DNA of 64,000 bases from Isoetes taiwanensis (GCA_021234155.1 JAJEKV010000032.1:8402736-8466735); one strand, 5' to 3'; shown: positions 1-10,402, counted from the first letter of the stretch. Notes: generated by a model from the letters alone, not told the origin. Numbers and translations: made by a program.

Positions 1-1481
1 TCTAAAACTTGAGGTAAGTTCAGAGGTTAACTTGCATTTGCCTTTTTTTTTTTTGTTGACTTCTAGCTTCTTGTATTATAATTCTGCCATATAGGAGAGG
101 ATCTTTTGGCCCGAATGTATGACAGATTTGCATGGAGATGTCCGCGTACGCAGAGGGAAGAAACAGAAGGTTAGGTTACGAAAGGGAGGCGACCATGCTA
201 CTGCCACTGGTAGTTCTAGGAGCAAGGACAAAGAACAGGTGTTACAGGTCAAGGAGAAGCAGGTACAGGTTGAGGACGAGAACATAACGGTAAACGATCT
301 CATTAGAATTCTCATTTGTGAACGATCTTGTTGTCCTCGTAATGACAGAGAGTAACACTGAATTTGCTGATCCATGTTGTCCTTGTAGGCTTCAACAATG
401 GGTGTTCCAGCAATGGGCATTCTTTTGGACTCTCAAGATCCAGCAAAGGATGCTCCAGCAATGGGCATTCTTTTGGACTCTCAAGATCCAGCAAAGGATG
501 CTCCAGCAATGGACATTCTTATGAATGTTGTTGAGAAGAATGCTAGGGGCCATGATTACGAGGATGTCAGGATCGATGATGAATTCTTGGGAGGGCTGAA
601 AAGGACGAATGTGATAAGGACATTCCCTGACGAAAACGAGAGCAACGAGAGCAACGGCGAAGAAGATGTAAGTGTTAGTGGCTTCATGATATGTATTTGG
701 TAGCAACGTCATTTGTTGATACCTTAGTCTAATAGGACGGTGAAGATAAAATGCATGAAGGAGACATACTAGTCTTGTCCAATGAAGATGGCGATGAGGT
801 TGCCTATGGGAAGGTGCAGTCGGATGACGATGAGTTATTAATTCTAATACTGGCGTGGATCGACAAAGCAGGAAGGGATCTCCTCATTGCAATGGTCTCT
901 TATCCTCTGAAGGCTCTTAGTTGGTCTTATGATAAGGTATACTTTTCTCTAAACCATATTCCATCTTAATTTTGCTGTCAACTCCATTAAATGTCTGTTT
1001 ATGCCATGAAAATTTCTCATAGATCTAAAATACCAATGACCTTCATCCACAAGGCCTGCATGAATGCATAAAATCAAAACACTTGTAAATACAGCCTCAA
1101 GCCCTTTGCTTGAATATAATATAATTAAAGGAATTTCACATGTACGGAAATGGAATCAGGATGAGGATGAGGACAAATTCGATGTTCCTGTTTACCATCT
1201 TCCAGATGAGTGGAAGAATAAACTGCAGCAGAGGAGTCCCGCAGATATAAGAGTTCTTCTTTGCATTTGTTACTAATGATTATCATAGGCGTGTCTCCAA
1301 GGAACGCATCAGGACTTTCTGCACACAGAAGTACCCTTGCAAGTTCAATCTTACATCCAAGAACATAGACGACTTCTTGAGAGGGTTCATCGAGCAATGC
1401 TTGGAGTTCAAGCTGCTATTTGTGAAGACGGATGCATGGGAGGCAGATAAATTTGAGGAAAAAGATCTTCTTACGATGTAG
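1..1481 (+). CDS. Unidentified multi-exon gene, 5' end outside window
   Basis: Seen: segments ending at 13 and covering 95-289, 389-667 and 736-936 are each open and bounded by AG acceptors and GT donors (GTAAGT at 14 and 668, GTAAAC at 290, GTATAC at 937). All join in phase 0, so one reading frame runs through the four pieces. The product is acidic and lysine-rich, starts with a basic stretch (VRVRRGKKQKVRLRKGG), then has a 16-residue tandem repeat, then a domain around EGDILVLSNEDGDEVAYGK ending in LSWSYDK. Further coding-like sequence lies at about 1,131-1,260 and 1,289-1,481 (ending TAG), but its splice phase does not join cleanly. Inference: the 736-936 exon loosely resembles the plant DUF8039/CACTA-associated domain, whose members end in a similar aromatic-W-DK motif. 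That is pattern memory, not a search result. It may be a host gene or a domesticated transposon gene. Confidence 0.5.
404..523 (+). repeat. 48 bp in-frame tandem repeat inside an exon
   Basis: Two complete 48 bp units (404-451 and 452-499) and a partial third (500-523) encode the 16-residue repeat PAMGILLDSQDPAKDA. The units are almost identical, so the duplication is recent. The period is a multiple of three and the exon stays open. Confidence 0.9.
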
Positions 1482-1769
1482 TTCTGTTCTTACTCTTTGG
1501 GTCTCTACATTTTAAATCTAGTTTGGGCAGAAATATCTTTTGTCACTTCATGTTTTTCTATTGGATCTTTCTATAACTTAAAGTTATAATGGCCATGTAT
1601 AATTTTCGTATACAATATAGCTATACCTCTATTTCCATATATGAATGTTTTGCACCTCTGTAGTTAATTAAATCTGTTCCTGCCATGAAGTGAATGGAAG
1701 TAGTTTCTTGAACCATTAGTTATGTCATTGGAAGTGAATGCATGCATGAATAAGTGAAAAGCACATATT
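1482..1769. other. AT-rich intergenic stretch, no gene seen
   Basis: Follows the last open segment of the left-edge gene. It holds no supported reading frame and ends at the Copia-A target duplication. Confidence 0.6.
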
Positions 1770-1774
1770 CATGC
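1770..1774. other. Target site duplication CATGC, left copy
   Basis: CATGC directly precedes the TGTTAATG start of the left LTR and recurs at 8643-8647 directly after the right LTR. A 5 bp duplication is usual for LTR retrotransposons. Confidence 0.9.
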
Positions 1775-2477
1775 TGTTAATGTTTGGTCAGCTTAGGGTT
1801 GATAACAAAGTGCATGATTGCCTTCTCAAAAGTTGCAAATTCATAGTTGCAGCTCAACAAATCTGGAGTCTAAGGTTTATTCAACTTTTGAAGTGTTTAT
1901 TCTTAGTTTTGTTAAACCTAAGGTTCAATGGTTGAACAAAAGCCGATTTCTTCTAGTGGGCATGTGGGATAATAGCAGAGGAGCCGATTTACTCACGAAT
2001 GCCTGTGGGATAATGTAGAACACGGTTTCTCTAAGTTTAGCGGTTGATCCGACCGATACCTCTCCCTACACCGCACGAATGAAGATATATATGCTTAAGG
2101 AGGAGCTAGCGGGGAAGGTACCGGCAAGCCGAGAGATTTGGAGCCGGGTTACCTAAAGGCGAGTTAAGTGGTCAACCTAGCTACAATATTTTTTGGTCAA
2201 TACTTGTAGCTCTGATAACATTGCTACTCTGAGGATTTCTATGGTTTAATAGTTTAAGTTGTTATTTAAAATCATCTAGACAAAGACTACTATGATCATG
2301 AAGTGATTATATGATTATTTCTAGATGATTTTTACTTTAACTATTGCTTGTACTTGTTTTTCAATAGACTTGGGATTAGAGACCACCTTTTGGCTCCCAA
2401 GGTTGAATAAATATTTGTGAAACAAGTAGTCTTTCAAGCTACCTTGCTAGGCATATTAGGAAGCACTTTTTCTAACA
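1775..2477 (+). repeat. Copia-A 5' LTR
   Basis: Starts TGTTAATG and ends TCTAACA. It matches 7944-8642. Differences cluster at about 2,000-2,235 and mostly involve CAG/CTG words, for example AGCGG here against AGCAGG in the right LTR. A possible TATA element (GATATATATG) lies near 2,085. Confidence 0.95.
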
Positions 2478-2478
2478 A

Positions 2479-2491
2479 TTGGTATCGAGCC
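2479..2491 (+). other. Copia-A primer binding site
   Basis: TTGGTATCGAGCC directly after the LTR resembles the TGGTATCAGAGC site complementary to the 3' end of initiator tRNA-Met used by many plant copia elements. Confidence 0.8.
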
Positions 2492-2496
2492 ATGAC

Positions 2497-4023
2497 ATGT
2501 CTAGCAGATTTGGAGCTAGTCTTTTGAATCAGGTGGAGGTTTACAAAGGTGGACCTGGTTTCCAAGTATGGAAGGACGCCATGATCCATATTTTGGAAGT
2601 AGAAGATCTTTGGGAACTGGTAGATCCTACCAGTCAAGTGGTATTGTAAGCAATTGGGAGTGTGGTGAGATCTGGTTCAGCAGAATCAGTGGTAGGAGGA
2701 GCAGGCAAATCCTCTGATGGTGCAGGCACAGCAAGTGGAACAGCAGGAGCAGGGGCAAGTACCCTGGCTGGAGCAGCTAGTGCAGGAAAATCAATACAAG
2801 CAAAAATTAAAGAAGCTCAAGGTATTATTTCTTGCAAAGTTAGTCCTACTATTAGATTGAAATTGAGATCTCTTAGTCCTAAGGACATGTGGAAATTCTT
2901 ATTGAGTCACTATGAAGAAAAAACAGCTTCACAAATGGATTTATTAGAAAATGAGTTAAGGAATTTGAAAATCACAGAAGAGGAAGATGTAGTTGAATTC
3001 TTTAACAAGTTTGATAATATGATAGCAGACCTAGCTGGGGCAGGTACTATCATATCTGAAAGGGGCCAAGTACTTCAAATTTCTAGAGCCATAAGTGATA
3101 ATGAAAACTTGGCCTTGTTTGTTAGAAATACATGTAAAACTAAAGAAGAGGCTGAAAATCTACTAAGAACAGAGTGGGAACAGAAAAAGATTCTGAGACG
3201 AAGTCAAGAAAACCCTGAAGTTTTAATGATCAAGAGAAAAGAAAGGGGTGTATGCTATTATTGCCATGAGCAGGGCCATTATAAAAATGAATGCCCTAAA
3301 TTAAGAAAAGAAAAGGAGTTTAACTGTTTTAATTGTGGAGGGAGAGGGCATATGGCTGCAAAATGCCCTACTCCTAAGAACTTTGGAAGAGGAAGGGGAA
3401 GCAGTTCAAATAGAGGTCGAGGAAGGAATACAGAAAAAACATTTGTAGCCCGAGAGGTTGAAGAAAAGAACAAAGCTGAGATTGGTGATTCAGATGAAGA
3501 GGTAACCAATGCTTTTGCTGTTGTTCATGAAAATCATAATCCTGACAACTCTGATTTGTTTGTAGTTGATTCTGGAGCTGAAAGATCAGTAGTAAAGTCA
3601 ACTGAGATGCTTAGAAATTTGTCTACCACAAACTCCAAGCAAATTCAAGTTGGAAATGGAGCTCTAACTGAGATTCAGGGTAAAGGATTATTACAACTTG
3701 AAGATCTGGAGGGGAACATTGTAAATATAGAAGATGTGTTATGTGTGCCAGTTATTATTAAGAATCTGATTTCTGTGAGTCAGCTTGTTGACTTGGGGTA
3801 CAAAATTACTTTTGACTCCAAAGAATGTAATGTTCTTATGAATGGAATTCTGAAATTTCGAGCAAGGAGGATGGGGAATTTATTTCAAATGCATGGTCTT
3901 ATGGCAAACAATGTAAACCTAATTCAAGAAGCAGATTTGGAATTATGGCATAACAGACTAGCACATACACATTATCACAATCTAAGAACTTTACAAAAGC
4001 TTGGAGTTATAAACTGCAGTTGA
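2497..4023 (+). pseudogene. Copia-A gag, protease and start of integrase
   Basis: Frame opens at ATG 2497 (MSSRFGASLLN, same start as the other two copia bodies) and meets an in-frame TAA at 2647, then continues in the same frame to TGA at 4021. Domains in order: UBN2-type gag (KIKEAQGI to about 3,200), CCHC knuckles CYYCHEQGHYKNEC and CFNCGGRGHMAAKC (about 3,250-3,370), aspartic protease motif VVDSGAERSVV (about 3,565) and gag-pre-integrase LWHNRLAHTHY (about 3,945). Gag forms the particle; protease would cleave the polyprotein. The stop at 2647 separates the first 50 residues from the rest. The other bodies read through here, so the stop is either a mutation or a sequence error. Confidence 0.9.
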
Positions 4024-5001
4024 CTTCGGGGAAAGGAAGATCCATTATGTGAAGGGTGTGCGGTTGGGAAATTGAATAGACTACCTTTCAAAAGAAGGGA
4101 ATCAAAGACAACACAAGTTTTAGAACTTATTCATACTGGACCTATGTGGCCCCTTGAATGTAAGAAGTAGGACAAATCATAGATATTTCATTACATTCAT
4201 TGATGACTATAGCGAGAAAATGCACAATCTATTGTTTGACAAGAAAATCTCAAGCTTTACAAGCATTCAAACAATTTGTGACCGAGGTTGAAAGAGAAAC
4301 TGGTCTAAAAGTCAAATGTGTTAGATCTGACCGAGGAGGAGAATACATCACAAAAAGTTCAAGTTTTTGCATTAATCATGGCATCAAAAGACAACTAACT
4401 TGCAGATTTAGTCCTCAACAAAATGGGACTGCTTTGAAAGGAAAAAATAGGACAATTTTGGATGCGATAAGGGCAATGCTTAAACAAAGTGGTTTACCAA
4501 GAAACTTATGGGAGGAGGCTTTGAGAACCGCAATCCAATTCAAAACATGTTACCATCTGCAAGTATAAAAGGTAAGATACCTAATTTAGTTTGGAATACA
4601 AATGAAAGATTAAATTTTGGTAGCTCAAAACATATGGTTGTTTATGTTATGTACACAAGCCAATAGAATTAAGAAAGAAGTTGGATGATAAAGCGTAGAT
4701 AGGTTTTTGGTGGGATATGATCTTTGAATCCAAAGGCTCTGCTGAGAATTTTTATGCGGAAAAAGCAAACCATTATTATTAGCGAGAGCGTCTTATTTAA
4801 TGAAAAAGTTGTCTATAAAGATAGATACAAAAAGGGAGTCAAAATCCGGGAGCAAAATTCTGATGTAAATGAGAATAAGATAGATCTGGATAATGATGAA
4901 GATAATGAAAAGAATGATGTCTCGACACTTGTTGGACAAAAGGAGCATATAAGTGCAGAAAAATGGGGAAAAGGAAACTACTTGTGGTACCGGTAGAGAA
5001 T
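4024..5001 (+). pseudogene. Copia-A integrase region, frameshifted
   Basis: By alignment with the bodies at 51.6-52.3 and 56.6-57.5 kb, the integrase continues as CEGCAVGKLNRLPF, then RYFITFIDDYS, then IRSDRGGEY-like and PQQNG motifs in 4200-4568. At least two or three frameshifts occur (near 4,150, 4,210 and 4,550). The acidic linker to RT (NENKIDLDNDEDNEKNDV) ends at the nested insertion. Several breaks sit where the sister body has CAG and this copy has CGAG (near 4,212 and 4,780), so part of the damage may be sequence error. Confidence 0.85.
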
Positions 5002-5193
5002 GCGGATCGATCCGGCGGATCGCGATTCTCGAGCAGACGAGCATGCAAGAGTTGCATCGTTGCACATGCATTGCATGCATTTCGAACCTCTCATCCGGTT
5101 AGGGGATCGCTATTTCTTCTGCATTAGCCTTGACTTCTCGCCAGTAGCTTTCTCTTAAGCCCGGATGTTTTGAGTTATGTTCTATGCTCTCAT
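5002..5193. repeat. Head of insertion unit 1
   Basis: Begins GCGGATCGATCCGGCGGATC and matches 5517-5706, including the words GACGAGCATGCAAGAGTTGC, CTCATCCGGTTAGGGGATCG and TTATGTTCTATGCTCTC. Differences are small indels. Downstream (5,265-5,370) a ~71 bp imperfect repeat with TTCTGGCG and CCCTTCTGGCGTTTC occurs only in this unit. Confidence 0.85.
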
Positions 5194-5516
5194 GCGGAGG
5201 AGGGGCTTCCTCTTGCATGGGTTGACCTTCGTGGCATTTCCTATCATTCTTGTTTCTCTTGACCTGACCTTTCTGGCGTATCCCTTCTGGCGTTTCTTAT
5301 GGTTCTCGGTTCTCTTCTACCTTGGCTGCGTTGACCTTTCTGGCGCATCCCTTCTGGCGTTTCCTATCTTTCGTATCTCTTCCTATCCTTCTCGTCTACG
5401 CTTCTACCTCGGCATTCCTCCACTATGGGGCAATTCTTGAGCCTTCATCTCGGATCGGCGGGAAGTTCTCTTCTTTTCGAGGCGTTGTTGTGTCATGCAG
5501 TCGCGGCTTCGAGAAT

Positions 5517-5706
5517 CTGGTCGATCCGGCGGATCGCGATTCTCGAGCGGACGAGCATGCAAGAGTTGCATCGTTGCTGCATGCATTGCATGCATTTGGG
5601 CCTCTCATCCGGTTAGGGGATCGCTATTTCTTCCTGCATTAAGCCTTGACTTCTCATCGGCTTTCTCTTAGCCCGGCCGATGTTTGAGGTTATGTTCTAT
5701 GCTCTC
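5517..5706. repeat. Head of insertion unit 2
   Basis: Second copy of the shared head, followed by a (CCCT)n run at about 5,705-5,720 and a middle unrelated to that of unit 1. Confidence 0.85.
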
Positions 5707-5901
5707 CCTCCCTCCCTCCCTTAAGTATTTTGTTTATATATGTTGTTCGCGTGGCACGGCGCTTTAATCAACCCTAAACTTTTTGAGGTTTTTGTTCTTC
5801 TCTATTGTGTTTTGTGGTCTTATGCAGTGCAGGGTTGCGGCGTTGGTTTCTTTTTGGGCGTGGGTTTTTGGGAAGTTAGCGGCCGGCGTTGTCTAAGCCT
5901 T

Positions 5902-5979
5902 TGCCTAGGGCTTATCGCTAGGGTTTTTCCTCGAAAACCCGAAAGGCGGGGTTTTTAATCCGGCGATAAGCCCTAGGCA
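5902..5979. repeat. 17 bp perfect inverted repeat (hairpin)
   Basis: TGCCTAGGGCTTATCGC at 5902-5918 is the exact reverse complement of 5963-5979. The 44 bp loop contains a further GGGTTTTT...AAAACCC pairing. It lies only in the middle of insertion unit 2. Confidence 0.85.
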
Positions 5980-6184
5980 GGTACACTAGCCAAACATCTA
6001 TGATATATTTTTGTATTTTGGGGTCCAGGTGTTATGACTGGATATTCCCTGTATTTTTTGTTTTTTGGGTAGCTTGCGATATGCAGCTACCCACTCTCTA
6101 CCATTGTAATTACACTGCTGGGATGAATAGAAAAGCCCCATCCATTCGGGCGTTGTTGTGTCATGCGAGTCGCAGCTCGAGAAT

Positions 6185-7927
6185 ATACCCGAGGCAGAAA
6201 AAGTTCAAGAAAATATTGGAAGGAAAAGAAGAACTCAAGCTCAAAGATTAATTGAGGAGGCAGGGTTAGGAGAAATGCAATATGGAAGAACAGAAGGAGG
6301 TAGGAGCAGACGAATTGAAAGGAAAAAGGAGGAAGAGGAAATACCTTATGAACAAATTATGACTATTCTAGAAAATGAGCTAATACCAGAAACTTTTGAA
6401 GAAGTGCAAAATAGTGTGAATAAAATTGAATGGTTAAAAGCAATGGAAGATGAGTTGACATCTTTTGAAGATACAGAAACCTATGATCTTGTCAAATCAG
6501 AAAAAGGGAAAAATATTATTGGAAGCAAGTGGGTCTTCAGAATAAAACAAAATCCTGATGGTACAAGAAAATACAAAGCTAGGTTAGTAGCACAAGGGTT
6601 CACTCAAAAAAAGGGAAGAGATTATGAGGAGACATACTCTCCAATTGTCAAACTTACTAGCATTAGAATCCTTTTGGCAATGGCAAATGCTCTAGGTTTG
6701 GAACTACATCACATGGATGTGAAAACTGCTTTCTTAAATGCTATTCTTGAAGAAGAAGCATACATGAAACAGCCACCTGGATTTGAAAAGGATAAAAACA
6801 TGGTCTGGAAATTAAACAGGGCAGTCTATGGTCTAAAACAATCCCCAAGAGAATGGTATTTATGCATGGACCATTTCTTGAAGGAACAAGGGTTTGAAAA
6901 ATTGAAAAATGATGGAAACCTGTACAGATTTGAAAAGGAAGATAATTTTTGCATCATTGCACTTTATGTGGATGATTGCATTATGGTAGCAAACTCTATG
7001 AGGCTATTGGATGAATGCAAAAATATTCTAAAATCACGTTTTCAAATGACTGATCTTGGTGAGTTGAAGAAGTTTCTAGGAATAGATGTGATCAGAAACA
7101 AACAAGAAAAGACATTAAAGTTGAGCCAATGTAAACATGTGGAAAACATGCTGGAGAGATTTAATCTGGAAAATGCAAATGCAGCAAAAATTCCAATGCT
7201 ACCAGGCCACAGGTTGACTGACAATCAAGAGCAAACTGACAAAGAAATAGCAGACATGGAATTCATTCCTTATAGGGCATTAGTTGGCTGTTTACTATAC
7301 TTGGCAAATAGTACCAGGCCTGATATAGCATATGCAGTGAATATATTAAGTAGAAAATGTCATAATCCCACTAAGGAACACTGGGAAGCTGGAAAACGAG
7401 TGCTCAAATACTTGAAAGGTACTCAGAATCATGGAATTTGTTATACCTCTGACAATTTGAAATTATTTGCATATAGTGATGCAGATTGGGGAGGTGACTT
7501 GGAATGTAGAAAGTCCACTTCAGGTTATGCAATTTTTCTGGCTGGAGGAGTCGTTACTTGGAGATGCAAAAAACAGTCAGCCATAGCCATGAGTTCTGCT
7601 GAAGCAGAATATGCAGCTGCCTCTCTAGTAGCCAAGGAGATTGCTTGGTTAAAAAGGCTATTAAATGAATTAAACTGTGAACAGGTTGAAGCCACTGAAA
7701 TCTTCACAGATAGTCAGAGCTGCATTGCAATAGTGAAAAACCCAGTTGCACATGAGAGAACAAAGCATATTGAGCTCAACATCCACTTTATCAGAGATTT
7801 AGCAGAAAAGAAGGTTATTCAAATGAGGTATATAAAGACTGGAGATCAAACAGCTGATATCTTAACTAAAGCTCTGGCAGAAAATAAATTTAAGCAGTTC
7901 AGAAACTATCTTAATGTTATCAACTAA
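6185..7927 (+). CDS. Copia-A reverse transcriptase and RNase H
   Basis: Open from the resumption of pol after the nested insertion to TAA at 7925; the open frame formally extends back into the insertion at 6158. RVT_2-type RT: WVFRIKQNPDGTRKYKARLV, MDVKTAFLNAILEEE, VYGLKQSPREWY and the catalytic YVDDCIM box (about 6,965). RNase H: SDADWGGD, AEAEYAAASLVAKE, TDSQSCIA and RTKHIELNIHFIRD. It copies element RNA into DNA in the virus-like particle. This is the best preserved coding block of the element. Without the upstream gag-integrase frame it could not be made as a normal polyprotein. Confidence 0.9.
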   Translation: MPEAEKVQENIGRKRRTQAQRLIEEAGLGEMQYGRTEGGRSRRIERKKEEEEIPYEQIMTILENELIPETFEEVQNSVNKIEWLKAMEDELTSFEDTETYDLVKSEKGKNIIGSKWVFRIKQNPDGTRKYKARLVAQGFTQKKGRDYEETYSPIVKLTSIRILLAMANALGLELHHMDVKTAFLNAILEEEAYMKQPPGFEKDKNMVWKLNRAVYGLKQSPREWYLCMDHFLKEQGFEKLKNDGNLYRFEKEDNFCIIALYVDDCIMVANSMRLLDECKNILKSRFQMTDLGELKKFLGIDVIRNKQEKTLKLSQCKHVENMLERFNLENANAAKIPMLPGHRLTDNQEQTDKEIADMEFIPYRALVGCLLYLANSTRPDIAYAVNILSRKCHNPTKEHWEAGKRVLKYLKGTQNHGICYTSDNLKLFAYSDADWGGDLECRKSTSGYAIFLAGGVVTWRCKKQSAIAMSSAEAEYAAASLVAKEIAWLKRLLNELNCEQVEATEIFTDSQSCIAIVKNPVAHERTKHIELNIHFIRDLAEKKVIQMRYIKTGDQTADILTKALAENKFKQFRNYLNVIN

Positions 7928-7930
7928 TGA

Positions 7931-7943
7931 AGCTGAGGAGGAG
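7931..7943 (+). other. Copia-A polypurine tract
   Basis: Purine-rich AGCTGAGGAGGAG lies directly before the right LTR, in the position of the plus-strand primer. Confidence 0.8.
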
Positions 7944-8642
7944 TGTTAATGTTTGGTCAGCTTAGGGTTGATAACAAAGTGCATGATTGCCTTCTCAAAA
8001 GTTGCAAATTCATAGTTGCAGCTCAACAAATCTGGAGTCTAAGGTTTATTCAACTTTTGAAGTGTTTATTCTTAGTTTTGTTAAACCTAAGGTTCAATGG
8101 TTGAACAAAAGCCGATTTCTTCTAGTGGGCATGTGGGATAATAGCAGAGGAGCCGATTTACTCACGTATGCCTGTGGGATAATGTAGAACACGGTTTCTC
8201 TAAGTTTAGCAGGTTGATCCGACCGGATACCTCTCCCAACACGTAGGAATGAAGATATATATGCTTAAGGAGGAGCTAGCGGAAGGGTAATGCGGCAAGC
8301 ACGAGAGATTTGGAGCCGATTACCTAAGGCGAGTTAAGTGGTCAACCTAGCTACTGATATTTTGGTCAATACTGTAGCTACAGTAACATTGCTACAGTGA
8401 TTTCTATGGTTTAATAGTTTAAGTTGTTATTTAAAATCATCTAGACAAAGACTACTATGATCATGAAGTGATTATATGATTATTTCTAGATGATTTTTAC
8501 TTGAACTATTGCTTGTACTTGTTTTTCAATAGACTTGGGATTAGAGACCACCTTTTGGCTCCCAAGGTTGAATAAATATTTGTGAAACAAGTAGTCTTTC
8601 AAGCTACCTTGCTAGGCATATTAGGAAGCACTTTTTCTAACA
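7944..8642 (+). repeat. Copia-A 3' LTR
   Basis: Matches 1775-2477 with TG...CA ends. The central ~230 bp carries nearly all differences from the left LTR; this copy keeps CAG/CTG words that are altered on the left. Confidence 0.95.
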
Positions 8643-8647
8643 CATGC
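8643..8647. other. Target site duplication CATGC, right copy
   Basis: Matches 1770-1774 and closes Copia-A. Confidence 0.9.
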
Positions 8648-9472
8648 AAGTGCTTTTAATAGTGATGTCATTGGAACTGCATTAATTCACATGTACACCT
8701 TATAGAGGTTCGTCTTGCATCAATCCCTCTATCAGTAATGCCCTTATCGACAGCAACGGCATTGGGATGACGATCATTGGGGAATATAAACAAGCAAGCT
8801 ACAGGTTTGTAGACATGGATATGATAAAGAATAGCCACCTTCAGCAAATAGGCGGTGTTACCCCTGAAACATTGAAAATGGAGGGTGCAAGCAGTCATAT
8901 TCAAGATTCCAAAACTGTGGAAAGGAAAAGATCTGTTACAGAGACAGATCCGGGTATATTGGAAGACACAGTCAGGAAACCAAAATTTCAGACAAGGTAT
9001 GCATGCTTTTTCTACCCCTCTACTTCCTTCCAGTTTCATTAAGCGGTTGGACAGGGTAGTACTAAGTTCTTTGGTGACATGTTCCAATTGACCTTATCGA
9101 ACAACTGTTATGACTATAGAACTGAATGGTTGACATGACTCTTAATCTACTGTAAATATAAAGATGTCAGAGGAAATACTTAAGTTTCTACATTTTATAT
9201 TCTTGATGGAAATTGTAAAAGTAATTGTCACTCAGTCAGTCAGCTTCTTTCCTTCATACTCAGTTGGCACAGAAACTAACCCTAAGCGTTTAAACACTTT
9301 TCCTTTATTAGTGCTTAGGAATAACGAAGGCTTGTGTCACCTAGGAGTCCCAATGAGGCTTGATTTTGGCCAAAGAGACACCAAGTTTTCAGTTTAGTCT
9401 GCATAAGTTTGGATACCTTGAGATTTAGCTGACTGAAGTATTGAGATTAGATTGTTTGTGGCATGGTTGCAG
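8648..9472 (+). other. Unassigned stretch with one coding-like segment
   Basis: 8767-9042 is open (91 codons, TIIGEYKQASYRFVDMDMIKN, later KRKRSVTE-like basic stretch) and could be an exon upstream of the RNase H-like exon. No family is recognised. The rest holds nothing clear. Confidence 0.3.
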
Positions 9473-10085
9473 ATGACTTATCAACTTGAATATGATGGTG
9501 CCTCAAAAGGAAATCCCGAAAAAAGTCCAGTGCGGCAGACTTTATTAAGTCACCCAGATGGCCATATTGTATGTTCTTAAAGTCAGTCTTAGTCTGCAGC
9601 ATTTGAAGTATATCTAGTCTTGTTTCAAGAACATTGCCAGACAAATTGTAGGTTGCAAGTGAATTATAAAGCATAGTCAATTCATCCCATTTATCTCAAG
9701 TAGTGCATTTGCAGGCGTGGAAGGTCATGCTGCCACTTAAAACAACACCTGATGTGCACCTAGCCACATTGATAAGTTATTTTTATTCTGTTTATTTATA
9801 TGTATATTTTTCTGTTCAAAATAATGATGACGTTGTGTGGTATGTCAAAATAGGTTCGTGGATCTTTGGAAAGTCGAAATATCACATTATTACACGAAGA
9901 AGCAAATAAAGGCGATTAAGGGTTTTGACAATTTCTCGATTCACGGGTTAGAAGGGTAAGGCTTTGTACCTTGTTACTCAGAGCGGCCAGCCATTGATGA
10001 GCAGAAGTATCATTTGTTTTGAACTCTATAAATGACATGTCACTTACGTAGGATTCAAATCTGGCCAGCAGATGCATTGGCAAAT
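9473..10085 (+). pseudogene. RNase H-like (RVT_3 type) gene fragment
   Basis: After an AG acceptor at 9471-9472, a 96 bp exon-like segment (9473-9568, followed by GTATGT) encodes YQLEYDGASKGNP, matching the first catalytic-Asp motif of plant RNase H-like proteins (LEFDGASKGNPG). The following glycine-alanine turn is replaced (PEKSPVRQ), so the fold is probably damaged. A second remnant near 10,065 reads ADALAN, like the end motif of the same domain. The parts between show no continuous frame. Inference: decayed exon copies of a host gene, or captured fragments; the Ca2+-ATPase and PPR pieces downstream have the same orientation. Confidence 0.55.
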
Positions 10086-10225
10086 ATTCTTTGCCCGACT
10101 CTCGAGTTGTCATCAAAGATCTACAATACTCTTTTTAACTTAATTTTATAACTTTTGCCAGAATGCTATATTAGAAGGTAATAATTAAATTTTTGAAATG
10201 GCAGCAGTAACAAGTTAGCGTTAAC

Positions 10226-10402
10226 AAAGGCAGATGCTTGCAGCCTGAGACACTTGGCTAATAGCAAACTTGCTGTTAATGCAGAAACGGTTGAAAGCCC
10301 AAGGTGTGGAAATGACCACAGGATGTGGATGCCTAGAAACAGTTCATCAAAGGCAAATGCTTGCAACTTAAGACACTCGGCTAATAGAAAACTTGCTGTT
10401 AA
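10226..10402 (+). repeat. Pair of 54 bp direct repeats
   Basis: 10226-10279 and 10349-10402 are imperfect copies spaced by 123 bp (shared GCTTGCA, AGACACT, GGCTAATAG, AAACTTGCTGTTAA). Both are open in one frame (ADACSLRHLANSKLAVN and ANACNLRHSANRKLAVK). The function is unknown. Confidence 0.75.

Larger units (their letters stand above)
5002..6178. mobile_element. Unclassified dimeric insertion inside Copia-A
   Basis: The pol frame stops at GTAGAGAAT (to 5001) and resumes in the right frame at GAGAATATACCC (6179), so 5002-6178 is inserted DNA. GAGAAT occurs at the left edge (4996-5001), in the middle (5511-5516) and at the right edge (6179-6184), delimiting units of 509 and 662 bp. The units share a head of about 190 bp (5002-5193, 5517-5706) and a 36 bp tail (5481-5516, 6149-6184), but their middles differ. 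GC content is higher than in the surrounding element. No recognisable protein is encoded. It could be two related non-autonomous elements that used the same target, or a dimer with a replaced middle. Confidence 0.75.
1775..8642 (+). mobile_element. Ty1/copia LTR retrotransposon, Copia-A, with nested insertion
   Basis: Complete structure: TSD, 703 bp LTR, tRNA-Met-type primer site, gag, protease, integrase, RT, RNase H (the copia domain order), polypurine tract, 699 bp LTR, TSD. The protein is of the same family as the copia bodies at 50-59 kb (shared MSSRFGASLLN gag start, CCHC knuckles, YVDD RT), but the LTRs are unrelated to theirs. The left 200 bp of the two LTRs is nearly identical and the right ~250 bp differs by about one substitution, so insertion was recent. 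A 1.18 kb insertion (5002-6178) splits pol between integrase and RT. Confidence 0.95.

Noticed and set aside
5177-5958. Several frames of 60-106 codons in the dimeric insertion
   Set aside because: No family match, overlapping on both strands, GC-rich sequence that stays open by chance; not shared between the two units.
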